A stretch of DNA of 64,000 nt, taken from positions 47,340 to 111,339 of the forward strand of contig CAVPCU010000008.1 of the NCBI GenBank assembly GCA_963702575.1, given 5' to 3'. The notes under the pieces were generated by a model, which worked only from the letters and a program-made list of their open reading frames with translations, made no database searches and was not told where the DNA came from. Made by a program: the position numbers and the translations under genes. This DNA comes from VRUE01 sp963702575 (GTDB taxonomy: Bacteria > Actinomycetota > Thermoleophilia > Solirubrobacterales > 70-9). Within the stretch, counting starts at the first letter, position 1. Each line of letters starts with the position of its first letter. Shown piece after piece: positions 1 through 8,471 of the stretch.

Positions 1-855
1 GTCAACTTCCACGGCAGCGGCCGCTACCAGTTCTGGGAATCGGCGGTGGAAGCGGGCGAAACCGCGCCCTGGAAGGGGATCGGCCCCGGCACCTTCGAGT
101 TCTGGTGGGACCGCCACGGCTCCTACGCCGGCTACGTCCGCACCGCCCACTCGCTCTACCTCGAGAGCCTGGCCGAGCTCGGCATCCCCGGGCTGCTGCT
201 GATCGGCGGCTTCGTCGCGCTCGTGCTCGGCGCCGGCGCGGTGCGCTCGCTGCGCGCCCCGCCCGAGCAGCGCCTCGTGCTCGCCGCCGCGACCGCGGGC
301 GCCGCCGGCTTCGCCACCGCGGCGGCGCTCGACTGGGTCTGGCAGCTCGGCGCATTGGCGGCGGCCTTCATGCTGCTCGCCGCGGTCGCGCTGAGCGGCT
401 ACTCGCTGCGCGAGCCGACCCGGCGGCGGCGGCGCAGCAGCCGTCTGCGGCGCAACCGGATGCAGCGCGTCGGTGTGGCGGCGGTGGCGGTGGCGGCGCT
501 GCTGGCGATCTGGTTCCCGCTGCACGCCGCCACGGCGCTGCGCCAGAGCCAGCTCGACGCCGCCCACGGCGACCTCGCCGCCGCCCTCGACCGCGCCCAG
601 GAGGCGGCCGACGCCCAGCCCGACGCCGCCTACCCGGTGCTGCAGGAAGCGCTCCTGCTCGAGCAGCAGGGCAAGCTCGGCGGCGCCGCCGCGGCCGCCC
701 GCGAGGCGACCCGCAAGGAAAGCGCCGACTGGCGCACATGGACGATCCTCGCCCGGATCGAGGCCGAGCGCGGCCGGGTCCAGCCCGCCCTGCGCGCCTT
801 CGCCCGCGCCCGCACGCTCAACCCCCACTACAGCCTGCTGAGCGTCCGCTCCTGA
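1..855 (+). CDS. O-antigen ligase/polymerase family membrane protein, C-terminal part (5' truncated)
   Basis: The reading frame is open from base 1, so the gene begins before the window. The visible part starts with the motif VNFHGSGRYQFW and GIGPGTFEFWW, followed by TAHSLYLESLAELGIPGLL, which is the periplasmic loop and following helix typical of the Wzy_C / WaaL O-antigen ligase family. At least three hydrophobic segments follow, then an Arg-rich cytoplasmic stretch, another membrane helix and an Ala-rich helical tail with TPR-like pattern (AHGDLAAALDRAQEAADAQP). Members of this family polymerise or ligate undecaprenyl-linked glycans at the outer face of the membrane. The position at the edge of a glycosyltransferase cluster fits. 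Polymerase versus ligase cannot be decided from sequence. Confidence 0.8.
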   Translation, partial: VNFHGSGRYQFWESAVEAGETAPWKGIGPGTFEFWWDRHGSYAGYVRTAHSLYLESLAELGIPGLLLIGGFVALVLGAGAVRSLRAPPEQRLVLAAATAGAAGFATAAALDWVWQLGALAAAFMLLAAVALSGYSLREPTRRRRRSSRLRRNRMQRVGVAAVAVAALLAIWFPLHAATALRQSQLDAAHGDLAAALDRAQEAADAQPDAAYPVLQEALLLEQQGKLGGAAAAAREATRKESADWRTWTILARIEAERGRVQPALRAFARARTLNPHYSLLSVRS

Positions 856-874
856 AGCGGAGGTCGTGAGACCG

Positions 875-904
875 CGAGTTAGTGCTTCATGAGTAACTAA
901 CTCG
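875..904. terminator. bidirectional hairpin between convergent genes
   Basis: Perfect 9-bp inverted repeat (CGAGTTAGT at 875-883, ACTAACTCG at 896-904) with a 12-nt loop, in the 68-bp gap between two convergent genes. There is no clear T-tract, so termination is inferred from position and symmetry. Confidence 0.5.
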
Positions 905-923
905 TGATACAGCAAGCACGACT

Positions 924-1532
924 TTACGTAGGGCGGCGCAGGGCGACTAGGGCGTCGACGGCCGCTACCGGCTCGTATCCCCCGTCCCCGCGCAGGCGCT
1001 CGACCTGGCGGGCGGGGCCGCCCTCGGGGTCGAGCGCGTCGTGGAAGGCGACCACGCCGCCCGGCTGCAGGAAGGGCTCCCAGGCCTCGAAGTCGCGGCG
1101 CACCCCCTCGGCCGTGTGGTCGCCGTCGATCCAGAGCAGCCCGATCGGGCGCGTCCAGCCACCGCAGACGACCTCCGAGCTGAGGTTGACCAGGCGCACC
1201 CTCTCGACCACGCCGGCGAAGAGGAGGTTCTCGAAGAAGGCCCGCCGGTCGGCGGGGCCGAACTTCCCCCCGAGGACCCCCTCGAAGGCCTCGTGCGGCT
1301 CGACCGCGTAGACGGGCGCCCCGTCGGCGCCGAGCGCGAGCGCCGCGGTCGAGCGCCCGCGGTAGCTGCCGACCTCGACGATGCAGGCCGCGGGCGGCAC
1401 CGCGCCGGCCAGCTCCATCAGCGCCGTCGCCTCGGCGTCGCTGATCATCCCCTCGATCGTCAGCGCGCGGCGGCCCGGCCCGTGCTTGCCGAGCAGCCGG
1501 AGGCGGCGGCGGATGCGCCGGTCCCAGCGCAT
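924..1532 (-). CDS. class I SAM-dependent methyltransferase
   Basis: This encodes 202 aa. The ATG at 1532-1530 overlaps the stop codon of the upstream sulfotransferase gene (ATGA), which fixes the start and implies translational coupling. The fold is that of the Methyltransf_24 type: VEVGSYRGRSTAAL is the SAM-binding glycine motif, YAVEPHEAF the acidic loop after beta-2, and LLWIDGDHTAEGVRRDFEAW with GGVVAFHDAL the C-terminal signature common in sugar O-methyltransferases of polysaccharide loci. It probably methylates a sugar or glycolipid. The acceptor is unknown. Confidence 0.8.
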   Translation of the reverse strand: MRWDRRIRRRLRLLGKHGPGRRALTIEGMISDAEATALMELAGAVPPAACIVEVGSYRGRSTAALALGADGAPVYAVEPHEAFEGVLGGKFGPADRRAFFENLLFAGVVERVRLVNLSSEVVCGGWTRPIGLLWIDGDHTAEGVRRDFEAWEPFLQPGGVVAFHDALDPEGGPARQVERLRGDGGYEPVAAVDALVALRRPT

Positions 1533-2293
1533 CAGGCGGCCTCGGCGCGGCTCGCCAGGCCGGCGCGGACGCGGTCGACCATCGCGTACTCGGGCGCCAG
1601 CCGCTCGCGCAGCAGGCCGCGCTCGGCCTCGGTCAGGGAGACCGGCTCGCCGAAGCTGCGCTCGCGCTTCTGCTCGAGCTCGAGCCCGAGCTCGAGCGCG
1701 AGCCGCCTCAGGTCCTCGGGGAAGGTCTCGGTGAAGCAGACCGCCGAGCAGGCGAGGACCCGCTCCGCCGCCTCCGCCGGGTCGAGGCCCTCGGAGAACA
1801 TGTGGAGCTGGGTCAGCAGATGCTCGGCGGGGACCCGCTCGAGGAACTCGGCGAAGCCGACCTCCCCCCTCCGCCGCCGGCCCAGCCACGGCAGCGGGGA
1901 GCGGGTGCCGCGGTCGAGGAAGGCGCTCTCGGCGAGCACGTCGTCGATGAACGGCTCTTTCTCGCGCGCCGCACCGTCACCTCGCGCCCAGAGCAGGTAG
2001 CGATAGTAGGAGATCGCGCGGGCGGCCGGGTCGCGCAGAATCGTGACGGTGAAAGTCGCCGGCGGCAGGCTCAGCCGGTAGGCGGGCTGGTGTGAGTTGG
2101 CGAAGAAGTAGTCACCCTTCGCGATCAGCTCGGCGTTGCCGCGCACCAGCTTCAGGCCGTTGCCCTCGACCGCCGAGCGGTCCGACATCTGGTCGAGCCC
2201 GAGGCCGGCGAGCGCCCAAAACGCGGCGTTCAAACTCGTCCCGGCGGTCTTGCGGATGTGGTAGTGGTAGACGCGCTCGTAATCGGGATTCAT
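1532..2293 (-). CDS. sulfotransferase family protein
   Basis: This encodes about 253 aa. The N-terminal YHYHIRKTAGTSLNAAFWAL matches the 5'-phosphosulfate-binding loop of the Sulfotransfer_2 / HS2ST-like group (HxxKTAGTS). VTILRDPAARAISYYRYL is the 3'-phosphate-binding segment with Arg and Ser. It would transfer sulfate from PAPS to a glycan. I chose the ATG at 2293; an in-frame ATG at 2323 would add ten residues but crowd the divergent gene starting at 2350, and neither start has a strong ribosome site. It is coupled to the methyltransferase downstream. One of three sulfotransferase-like genes in 5 kb. Confidence 0.8.
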   Translation of the reverse strand: MNPDYERVYHYHIRKTAGTSLNAAFWALAGLGLDQMSDRSAVEGNGLKLVRGNAELIAKGDYFFANSHQPAYRLSLPPATFTVTILRDPAARAISYYRYLLWARGDGAAREKEPFIDDVLAESAFLDRGTRSPLPWLGRRRRGEVGFAEFLERVPAEHLLTQLHMFSEGLDPAEAAERVLACSAVCFTETFPEDLRRLALELGLELEQKRERSFGEPVSLTEAERGLLRERLAPEYAMVDRVRAGLASRAEAA

Positions 2294-2349
2294 CCGGGCG
2301 AAAACGAGTCTAGTTGATAGCATCGGCTCGCCTGCAGGGGGCCGTTTTC

Positions 2350-3357
2350 ATGTCCACGAAGCCAAGTACGCAACCCGCGACGGCCACGGACGAGGCCGTC
2401 GACTTCCTCGTGATCGGTGCGCCCAAGGCGGGTACCACGTCGATTTTCGAGTACCTCCGCGGGCATTCCGAAATAACACTTCCGCCCGACAAGGAGGTGC
2501 CGTACTTCAACGACGACGGCGTCTACAACAGCCTCTCCTGGGAGGAGTACGTGCGGCGCGCCTTCCCGGAGCACGACCCGCGGCTGCGCACCGGCACGAT
2601 CACACCCCACTACATGTTCCCCGTCAGCGGCGCTCCCGGAGGGAGCGACTACGACGAATACACGGTGCCGCGCCGCATCCGCGAGCGGCTGCCCTCGGTG
2701 CGCCTGATCGCGATCCTGCGCGACCCGGTCGAGCGCGCCTACTCACACCACAAGCAGGAAGTGCGCCTCGGGCTCGAGAGCCGCACCTTCCCCGAGGCGG
2801 TCGACCAGCTCCTGCGGCCGGCCGAACTGGACCGTTACAGGCGCACCTTCACCAGGACCGACTGCTATGTGACGGTGGGCGAGTACGGCCGCATCCTCGG
2901 CGCCTACCGCGACACCTTCCCGCGCGAGCAGATGCTGGTCCTCTTCACCGAGACGCTGGCGCGCCAGCCGCGCGAGGTGCTGGCGCGGATCTACGAGTTC
3001 CTCGGCGTCGCCTCCCAGCGTGACCCCGGCAACCTCGGCAAGCGCTACAACGTCAGCGCCGCGGAGGTGAGGCTCTCCCGCTTCAACCCTGCGAGCCTGG
3101 TCAGGCTCGCCTCCGCCAACCCGCTGGCGCGGGCGGCGTGGCACTCGCTCTCCGAGGGCCGCAGGACCCGCATGCTGGCCGGCTACCGGCGGATCAACTT
3201 CCGCTTCCACGCCTGGAACCGGCGCGGCACCGAGGCGAGCGAGCCGACCGCCGAGGAGTCGGCGGCGCTCGAGCGCCTGCGCGAGCACTACGCCGCCGAC
3301 GGAGCGCGGCTCGCCGAGCTGCTCGGCGAGGCCCCGCCCTGGGCGGGCGCGGCCTAG
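2350..3357 (+). CDS. sulfotransferase domain-containing protein
   Basis: This encodes 335 aa. FLVIGAPKAGTTSIFEYL is the PAPS 5'-phosphosulfate loop of Sulfotransfer_1 proteins, PPDKEVPYFNDD the following substrate loop, and LIAILRDPVERAYSHH the 3'-phosphate motif with conserved Arg and Ser. ATG 2350 is preceded by AGGGGG at a suitable distance and is preferred over an in-frame start at 2314. It is divergent from the other sulfotransferase at 1532-2293 and belongs to a different subfamily, so it is not a recent duplicate. Likely cytoplasmic and acting on a carbohydrate or lipid-linked sugar. Confidence 0.87.
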   Translation: MSTKPSTQPATATDEAVDFLVIGAPKAGTTSIFEYLRGHSEITLPPDKEVPYFNDDGVYNSLSWEEYVRRAFPEHDPRLRTGTITPHYMFPVSGAPGGSDYDEYTVPRRIRERLPSVRLIAILRDPVERAYSHHKQEVRLGLESRTFPEAVDQLLRPAELDRYRRTFTRTDCYVTVGEYGRILGAYRDTFPREQMLVLFTETLARQPREVLARIYEFLGVASQRDPGNLGKRYNVSAAEVRLSRFNPASLVRLASANPLARAAWHSLSEGRRTRMLAGYRRINFRFHAWNRRGTEASEPTAEESAALERLREHYAADGARLAELLGEAPPWAGAA

Positions 3358-5114
3358 GACCTCGCCAACCCGGTGAGCCTGGTCGCCGTGCGGTAGTAGG
3401 TGCTGTCGGTCTGCAGCGCGCTCGCCGTGTCGAACGCCTCGAGGCGGCCGTCGACGATCACCATCACCCGGTCGCAGATGTCGAGCGTCGACATCCGGTG
3501 GGCGACGACGAACAGGGTGAGATCGCGCTGCAGCCCGGCCAGCGAGTCCTGGATCAGGCGCTCGGCGTGCGGGTCGAGGGCGCTGGTCGGCTCGTCGAGG
3601 ACGAGCACCTCGGGGTGGGCGGCGAGCGCGCGGGCGAGGCAGATGCGCTGCTGCTGGCCACCCGAGACGGCGTCGGCGCGGGGGCCGATCAGGGTGTCGT
3701 AGCCCGCCGACCAGGTGACGATCTCGTCGTGGATGCCGGCGAGGCGGGCGGCGCGCTCGACCGCGCGGTCCTCGAGCGGGCGGAAGAAGCGGATGTTGTC
3801 GGTGACCGAGGCGTGCAGCAGGCGCGGTTCCTGCGGCAGGTAGGCGACCGCGCGGTGCCAGTCCTCGCGGCTGTAGCGCTCGGCGGGCACGCCGTTGACG
3901 AGGAAGCGGCCCGAGCTCGGTGAGCGCAACCCGAGCAGGATCTGGACGACCGTCGACTTGCCGGCTCCGGTGGGCCCGACGACGCCGATCGTCTCGCGCG
4001 CGCCGACCTCGAAGCCGACCTGCGAGAGGACGGGCTGACCGGGCTCGTAGGCAAAGGAGACGTCCTCGAAGGCGAGCGTCTCGACCGACTCGAGCGCCTC
4101 GCCGCCGGCGTGCTCGACGTCCTCGTCGTAGCGGCGCTGTGCTTCCTGCACGCGCTCCAGGTAGGGCAGCGACTGGGCCACCGACTGGTAGGCGCCCTGG
4201 GCCTGCTGGCCGTAGGCGCTCGCCCGCACCAGCAGCAGGACGACGGCGCCGAGCGAGGCGACCTGGCCGCCGCCGCTCGCGTAGAGGATCGCGAGGGCGA
4301 CGACGACGAGCAGGTAGATCAGGCTCTGGTAGATGCCGGGCACGAGGTTGGCCAGCAGCTGGGTCTGGAAGTAGGGCTTGCGCAGGGCGCCGGCCAGGCC
4401 GTCGACGCGCTCTCGCTGCGCCTCGCCGACGCCGAACACGTGCGTCTCCTCCGCCAGCCGAACCGCTTCGTTGACGCCGCGCGCGTACTCGCTCTGGGCG
4501 GTCGAGACCGCGTGGCTGCCCCGCCGCCCGGCGGCGCTCAGCGGCCGCAGCAGGGCGAACAGGCCGGCGGCGGCGACCAGCACGACCACCGCCGCGAGCA
4601 CGTTGAGGGCGAAGGCCGAGAGGACGAGGACGAGGAAGGTGAGGACGGCGATCAGCAGCGCGGTCGCCGCGCGCGCGCCGGCGATCGACTGGCCGATCTG
4701 GTTGGTCGCGAACTCCTGCAGCTGCCCCTCGCGGTCGCGCGACTGCACGTCCCAGGAGGCGCGGGCGTAGGCGGCGAAGAGCTCGCCGCGGAGCTGCTCC
4801 TGCATGTCGGCGGCGACCCGCGCCGGCACCACCGAGACGACGATCTGGAGGGCGAAGCGGGCCAGGGCGAGGACGAAGGCGAAGATCAGCAGGCCGCGCA
4901 GGCCTTCGTCGACGTGCAGGGCGCCGATGTCCACGCGCACCCGCGAGGCGCCGTCGACCAGGGTCGCGGCGGTCTGGGCGAGCAACGCGAGGATTCCCGA
5001 CTCGGCCAGCCCGGAGAGAACGGAGGCGACCGCCAGCACGGCGATCAGGCTGCGCCGTCCGCCGAGCAACGGGCCCAGCCGAGACCACGTGCTCTGGATG
5101 GCTTTCTCCTGCAT
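3354..5114 (-). CDS. ABC transporter, fused permease and ATP-binding domains (MsbA/PglK-like)
   Basis: This encodes 586 aa. An N-terminal six-helix exporter domain (about residues 1-320) precedes a nucleotide-binding domain with Walker A GPTGAGKST, Q-loop YLPQEPRLL, signature SGGQQQR, Walker B VLVLDEPTSALD and H-loop AHRMS, so the ATPase looks active. Such half-transporters dimerise to flip lipid-linked sugars or lipids; here a lipid-linked oligosaccharide is the likely cargo given the surrounding glycosyltransferases. Its 3' end overlaps the convergent sulfotransferase by 4 bp. A TAGAAT box lies about 12 nt upstream of the ATG and may be the -10 element. Confidence 0.9.
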   Translation of the reverse strand: MQEKAIQSTWSRLGPLLGGRRSLIAVLAVASVLSGLAESGILALLAQTAATLVDGASRVRVDIGALHVDEGLRGLLIFAFVLALARFALQIVVSVVPARVAADMQEQLRGELFAAYARASWDVQSRDREGQLQEFATNQIGQSIAGARAATALLIAVLTFLVLVLSAFALNVLAAVVVLVAAAGLFALLRPLSAAGRRGSHAVSTAQSEYARGVNEAVRLAEETHVFGVGEAQRERVDGLAGALRKPYFQTQLLANLVPGIYQSLIYLLVVVALAILYASGGGQVASLGAVVLLLVRASAYGQQAQGAYQSVAQSLPYLERVQEAQRRYDEDVEHAGGEALESVETLAFEDVSFAYEPGQPVLSQVGFEVGARETIGVVGPTGAGKSTVVQILLGLRSPSSGRFLVNGVPAERYSREDWHRAVAYLPQEPRLLHASVTDNIRFFRPLEDRAVERAARLAGIHDEIVTWSAGYDTLIGPRADAVSGGQQQRICLARALAAHPEVLVLDEPTSALDPHAERLIQDSLAGLQRDLTLFVVAHRMSTLDICDRVMVIVDGRLEAFDTASALQTDSTYYRTATRLTGLARS

Positions 5115-5129
5115 ACCCCGCCGTTTATT

Positions 5130-6224
5130 CTACGCCGAGGTCGAAGGGGCGCCCGAGCCTCGCAGGATCGCCGCCAGCGTCGGCAGCCAGCGCGCCGGCG
5201 AGAACTCCTCCTCGACCCGGCGGCGGCCGACCTCGCCGAGGCGGGCGCGCAGGGCTGGGTCGCCGGCGAGAGCCTCCAGCGCCTCCAGCCACTCCCCCGG
5301 GCCGGTGGCGACGTAGCCGGCGCCGCCCACCGTGGCGGCGGAGACGCCGACGTCGTCGGCGAGCGGCGGGATCCCGCTGGCCATGTACTGGAGCGCCTTG
5401 TAAGCGCACTTGCCGCGCGTCCACGGCGTGTCGTCGAGCGGCATCAGGCCGACGTCGATCTCGGCCAGCGCGGCGCGCTCGGCGGCGGGGCTCCAGGCGC
5501 GCTCCTCGACCGCGACGCGGGCGAGCGGCGGCGCCGGGCCGCCGACGACGATCAGCCGCAGCGGGCGCTCCGAGTCCCGGGCGAAGCGGTCGAGCGTCGC
5601 GGCTACGCCGCGCAGGTAGGGCGCCGTGGTCGGCGAGCCGATCCAGCCCAGGGTCAGCGCCTCGCCCTGCTCGTGGCGGCGCACGGCGTAGGCCTCGGGG
5701 TCGACCAGCGAGGGCACCACGGTGACCGCGTCGCCGTAGGCGGAGAGGTGCTCGGCGAGGATCTCGTTGCCGGCGATCACGTGCTCGGCCCGCTCGGCCA
5801 GCCAGCGGACCTTGCGCCCGGCGCCCTTGAGTGCGCCGAGGGGATGGCCGCCGCTCTGCCTGCCGGTGAGCCAGATCGCGTCGTCGACGTCGTAGACCAG
5901 CCGCCGCCCCGACGCCGCCGCCCGCTCCAGCGCGAGCGAGGGAGCGAGGTCGACGTGGCGCTGGACGACCGCCGTGGAGGCCTCGCTCCCCGCCTCGCGC
6001 AGCCTTGCCGCCAGCCCGCGTCGCGCCGAAGCGAGGACGCGGGCCTTGCCGAGCGCCCCGGCGCGCCGGAAGCGGCCGGCCTCCTCGGCGGAGAAGAGCG
6101 GCAGCAGCTCGAGCGCGACGCCCTCGGCGGCGAGGCCGCGCCCGGGCAGCTCGAGGCGGACGCGAAAAGCCGCGTCGGAGGCTCCCTGGCAGGAGGTTGC
6201 GATCGCCTTCACCCGTTGTCCCAC
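5130..6224 (-). CDS. glycosyltransferase family 4/1 protein
   Basis: This encodes 364 aa. The C-terminal half carries the GT-B signature: LGWIGSPTTAPYL, RLIVVGG, IDVGLMPLDDTPWTRGKCAYKALQYMASGIPPL, i.e. the nucleotide-sugar site with a Lys in place of the usual E-x7-E arrangement. YDVDDAIWL in the N-terminal domain is typical of the subgroup that scans for a DDxxW loop. The start is GTG at 6224 or a second GTG at 6212; no ribosome site distinguishes them. It lies 15 nt upstream of the ABC exporter and is probably in the same transcript. Confidence 0.82.
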   Translation of the reverse strand: MGQRVKAIATSCQGASDAAFRVRLELPGRGLAAEGVALELLPLFSAEEAGRFRRAGALGKARVLASARRGLAARLREAGSEASTAVVQRHVDLAPSLALERAAASGRRLVYDVDDAIWLTGRQSGGHPLGALKGAGRKVRWLAERAEHVIAGNEILAEHLSAYGDAVTVVPSLVDPEAYAVRRHEQGEALTLGWIGSPTTAPYLRGVAATLDRFARDSERPLRLIVVGGPAPPLARVAVEERAWSPAAERAALAEIDVGLMPLDDTPWTRGKCAYKALQYMASGIPPLADDVGVSAATVGGAGYVATGPGEWLEALEALAGDPALRARLGEVGRRRVEEEFSPARWLPTLAAILRGSGAPSTSA

Positions 6225-6247
6225 CCGCCACTATTGTGACCCCTGGC

Positions 6248-7189
6248 ATGGGTCAGCCACCCGCATACGAGCGCCTCGGCACGCGCGGGCGGCTCGAACG
6301 GCGCGCCGCGGTGCTGCGCCGCGAGCTCTTCCTCGAGCTCGACCACGACCCCTCGCGCGCGGAGCTCGTCCTCGGCAGCGGCCGCGGCGGCACCACCTGG
6401 CTGGCGGAAGCGATCGCCCGCGAGCACCGCAGCCGCCTCATGTTCGAGCCCTTCCACCCGATCTGGGGGCCGCTCGGCGAGGAGCTGCGGCTCTTCCTCG
6501 ACCCGGGCGTCGCGGCTCCGGGGCTCGAGCGTGCGGTCGACCGCCTGCTGGCCGGCCGGGTGCGCAGCGGCCACGTCGACCAGGTGCCGACGGCACGCCT
6601 GACGCACGGCCGCGTGCTCAAGGACATCCACGCCACCAACCTGCTCCCCTGGCTGCGCGCCCGCCATCCCCAGCTGCCGATCGTCTACCTCCTCCGTCAC
6701 CCGATCGCCACCTCCTTCTCACGCCTGCGCTCCGACGTCTTCAGCGGCCTCGGCCCCTACCTGGCGACGCCGCGCGGGCGCGCCGACGCCGAGGACTCGC
6801 CGGTCGCCGCCTGGCTGCCGCTGTACGACCGCTACCGCGAGGACCCCGAGCCGCTGGTGGGCCTGGTCGCCGAATGGTGCATCGAGAACGTCTACCCGCT
6901 GAGCCGCATCGAGGCGGATTCCGCCAAGCTCGAGTTCTACGAGACGCTCGTCCTCGACCCGGCGGCCGAGGCGGCGCGCCGCCCCTCGGCGATGGACTGG
7001 CTCGGTACGGCCAAGGCCGCCAGTCGCTCGGGGGACTGGCGGGCGGTCCTCGGCCGCTGGCAGAGCGAGGTCCCGCACCCACTGGTCGAGCGCTGCCTCG
7101 CGGTGCTCGCCGAGTTCGGCCTCGAGGGTCTCTACGGCGAGGACCCGCTGCCGCTGGGCGAGGGGCGTGCGAGTGCCCGCCCGGGCTGA
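6248..7189 (+). CDS. sulfotransferase family protein
   Basis: This encodes 313 aa. LVLGSGRGGTTWLAEAI is the PAPS-binding loop (GxxRGGTTxL) and PIVYLLRHPIATSFSRLR the 3'-phosphate segment. The C-terminal part (AVLGRWQSEVPHPLVERCL) resembles the final helices of Sulfotransfer_3 proteins. It starts at ATG 6248, divergent from the glycosyltransferase at 5130-6224 with a gap of 23 bp that must hold both promoters. The following glycosyltransferase overlaps its 3' end by 23 bp, so the two are probably co-translated. The acceptor is unknown, presumably the glycan built here. Confidence 0.82.
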   Translation: MGQPPAYERLGTRGRLERRAAVLRRELFLELDHDPSRAELVLGSGRGGTTWLAEAIAREHRSRLMFEPFHPIWGPLGEELRLFLDPGVAAPGLERAVDRLLAGRVRSGHVDQVPTARLTHGRVLKDIHATNLLPWLRARHPQLPIVYLLRHPIATSFSRLRSDVFSGLGPYLATPRGRADAEDSPVAAWLPLYDRYREDPEPLVGLVAEWCIENVYPLSRIEADSAKLEFYETLVLDPAAEAARRPSAMDWLGTAKAASRSGDWRAVLGRWQSEVPHPLVERCLAVLAEFGLEGLYGEDPLPLGEGRASARPG

Positions 7190-8471
7190 GGCCTGGCGCG
7201 GCGCCGGGCCGGCGCTGCGCGTGCTCTACGTCTGCTACCTCTCGCTCGAGGACCCGCTCGCGCACAGCCAAGTCGTCGCCTACCTGGCCGGGCTCGCCGA
7301 GCGCGGCCACGTCGTCCACCTGATGACCTTCGAGCCGGGCGCCGCGGCGGCCGGCGCCGCGCGCGAGACCGAGGCGGCGCTCGCCGCGCGCGAGACCGAG
7401 GCGGCACTCGCCGCGCGCGGGATCGCCTGGCACCGGCGCCGCTACCACAAGCGCCCCTCGCTGCCCGCGACCCTGTTCGACGCCCTCGCCGGAGCGCTGG
7501 CGGCGGCGCGGCTGGTGCGCCGCCACCGGCTCGACGCGATCCACGCCCGCAACCACGTGCCGGCGGCGATCGCGCTGATCGCCTGCCGACTGGCCGGCTG
7601 CCGGATGATCTTCGACCTCCGCGGCCTGATGGCGGAGGAGTACGCCGACGCCGGGATCTGGAAGCGCGGCGGCCTCGCCTACCGGCTGACGCAGTGGGTC
7701 CAGCGGGTCGCGCTGCGGCGGGCCGACGGCCTCGTCACCCTGACCGAGGCCGTCCGCCCCCACCTGAGCGAGGCGCGGGCCGGCCCGGAGACGACGTTCG
7801 TCATCCCCTGCTGCGCCGACTTCGAGCGGATCGAGGCGCGCGCGCCCGAACGCGAGGCGGCGCGGCGCGAGCTCGAGGCGGGCGAGCGCCCGGCGATGGT
7901 CTACGTCGGCAAGTTCACCGGCTGGTACATGGAGCGCGAGATGGCGGAGCTCTTCGCCGTCGCCAGGCGCTCGCAGCCCGGCCTGCTCTTCGTCGTCGTC
8001 ACCCAGGCCGACCCGGCGCCGATGCTGGCCGAGCTCGGCCGCTGCGAGATCGGGCCCGAGGACTACCGGGTGCTGCGCGCCGAGCCGGGGGAGATCGGGC
8101 GCTACCTCGCCGCCGCCGACTTCGGCATCTCCTTCGTGCGGCCCTGCTTCTCGAAGATCTCCTCCTCGCCGACCAAGATCGGCGAGTACCTGGCCGCCGG
8201 CCTGCCGGTCCTCTCGACCGCGCGGATCGGCGACGTCGACGAGCTGCTCGGCGCGAACCGCGTCGGCGCCCTGATCGACGAGTTCTCGGCGGCGGGCTAC
8301 GAGGCCGCGGCGGCGACGATGCGCGAGCTCTGCGCGGACCCCGGGACGAGCGAGCGCTGCCGCGCGGTCGCCCGCCGCGAGCTCTCCCTGCGCGAGGTCG
8401 GCATCCCGCGCTACGACGCGCTCTACCGGCGCCTCGCAGCGAGCGGCGAGCGCAGCTTGGCGCCGAGGTAG
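7167..8471 (+). CDS. glycosyltransferase family 4 protein
   Basis: This encodes 434 aa from a GTG start inside the 3' end of the sulfotransferase gene. It has GT-B architecture: the N-terminal acceptor domain begins LRVLYVCYLSLEDPLAHSQV with the interdomain linker around AMVYVGKFTGWYMEREM. The donor site contains DFGISFVRPCFSKISSSPTKIGEYLAAGLPVL, in which S/P-TKIGEYLA replaces the classical EGFG region. A 27-bp direct duplication adds one AARETEAAL unit near residue 65. The 3' end overlaps the convergent GT2 gene by 49 bp. Confidence 0.85.
   Translation: MRVPARAEAWRGAGPALRVLYVCYLSLEDPLAHSQVVAYLAGLAERGHVVHLMTFEPGAAAAGAARETEAALAARETEAALAARGIAWHRRRYHKRPSLPATLFDALAGALAAARLVRRHRLDAIHARNHVPAAIALIACRLAGCRMIFDLRGLMAEEYADAGIWKRGGLAYRLTQWVQRVALRRADGLVTLTEAVRPHLSEARAGPETTFVIPCCADFERIEARAPEREAARRELEAGERPAMVYVGKFTGWYMEREMAELFAVARRSQPGLLFVVVTQADPAPMLAELGRCEIGPEDYRVLRAEPGEIGRYLAAADFGISFVRPCFSKISSSPTKIGEYLAAGLPVLSTARIGDVDELLGANRVGALIDEFSAAGYEAAAATMRELCADPGTSERCRAVARRELSLREVGIPRYDALYRRLAASGERSLAPR
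7356..7409 (+). repeat. 27-bp tandem duplication inside a glycosyltransferase gene
   Basis: Two adjacent 27-bp units (7356-7382 and 7383-7409) differ at one base and encode AARETEAAL twice in a helical part of the acceptor domain. It is in frame and therefore probably tolerated length variation. Confidence 0.8.

Noticed and set aside
2743..6239. Long frames on both strands (781 and 709 codons) across the ABC exporter and glycosyltransferase genes
   Set aside because: Both conflict with genes carrying full motif sets and have Arg/Gly/Ala-rich composition.
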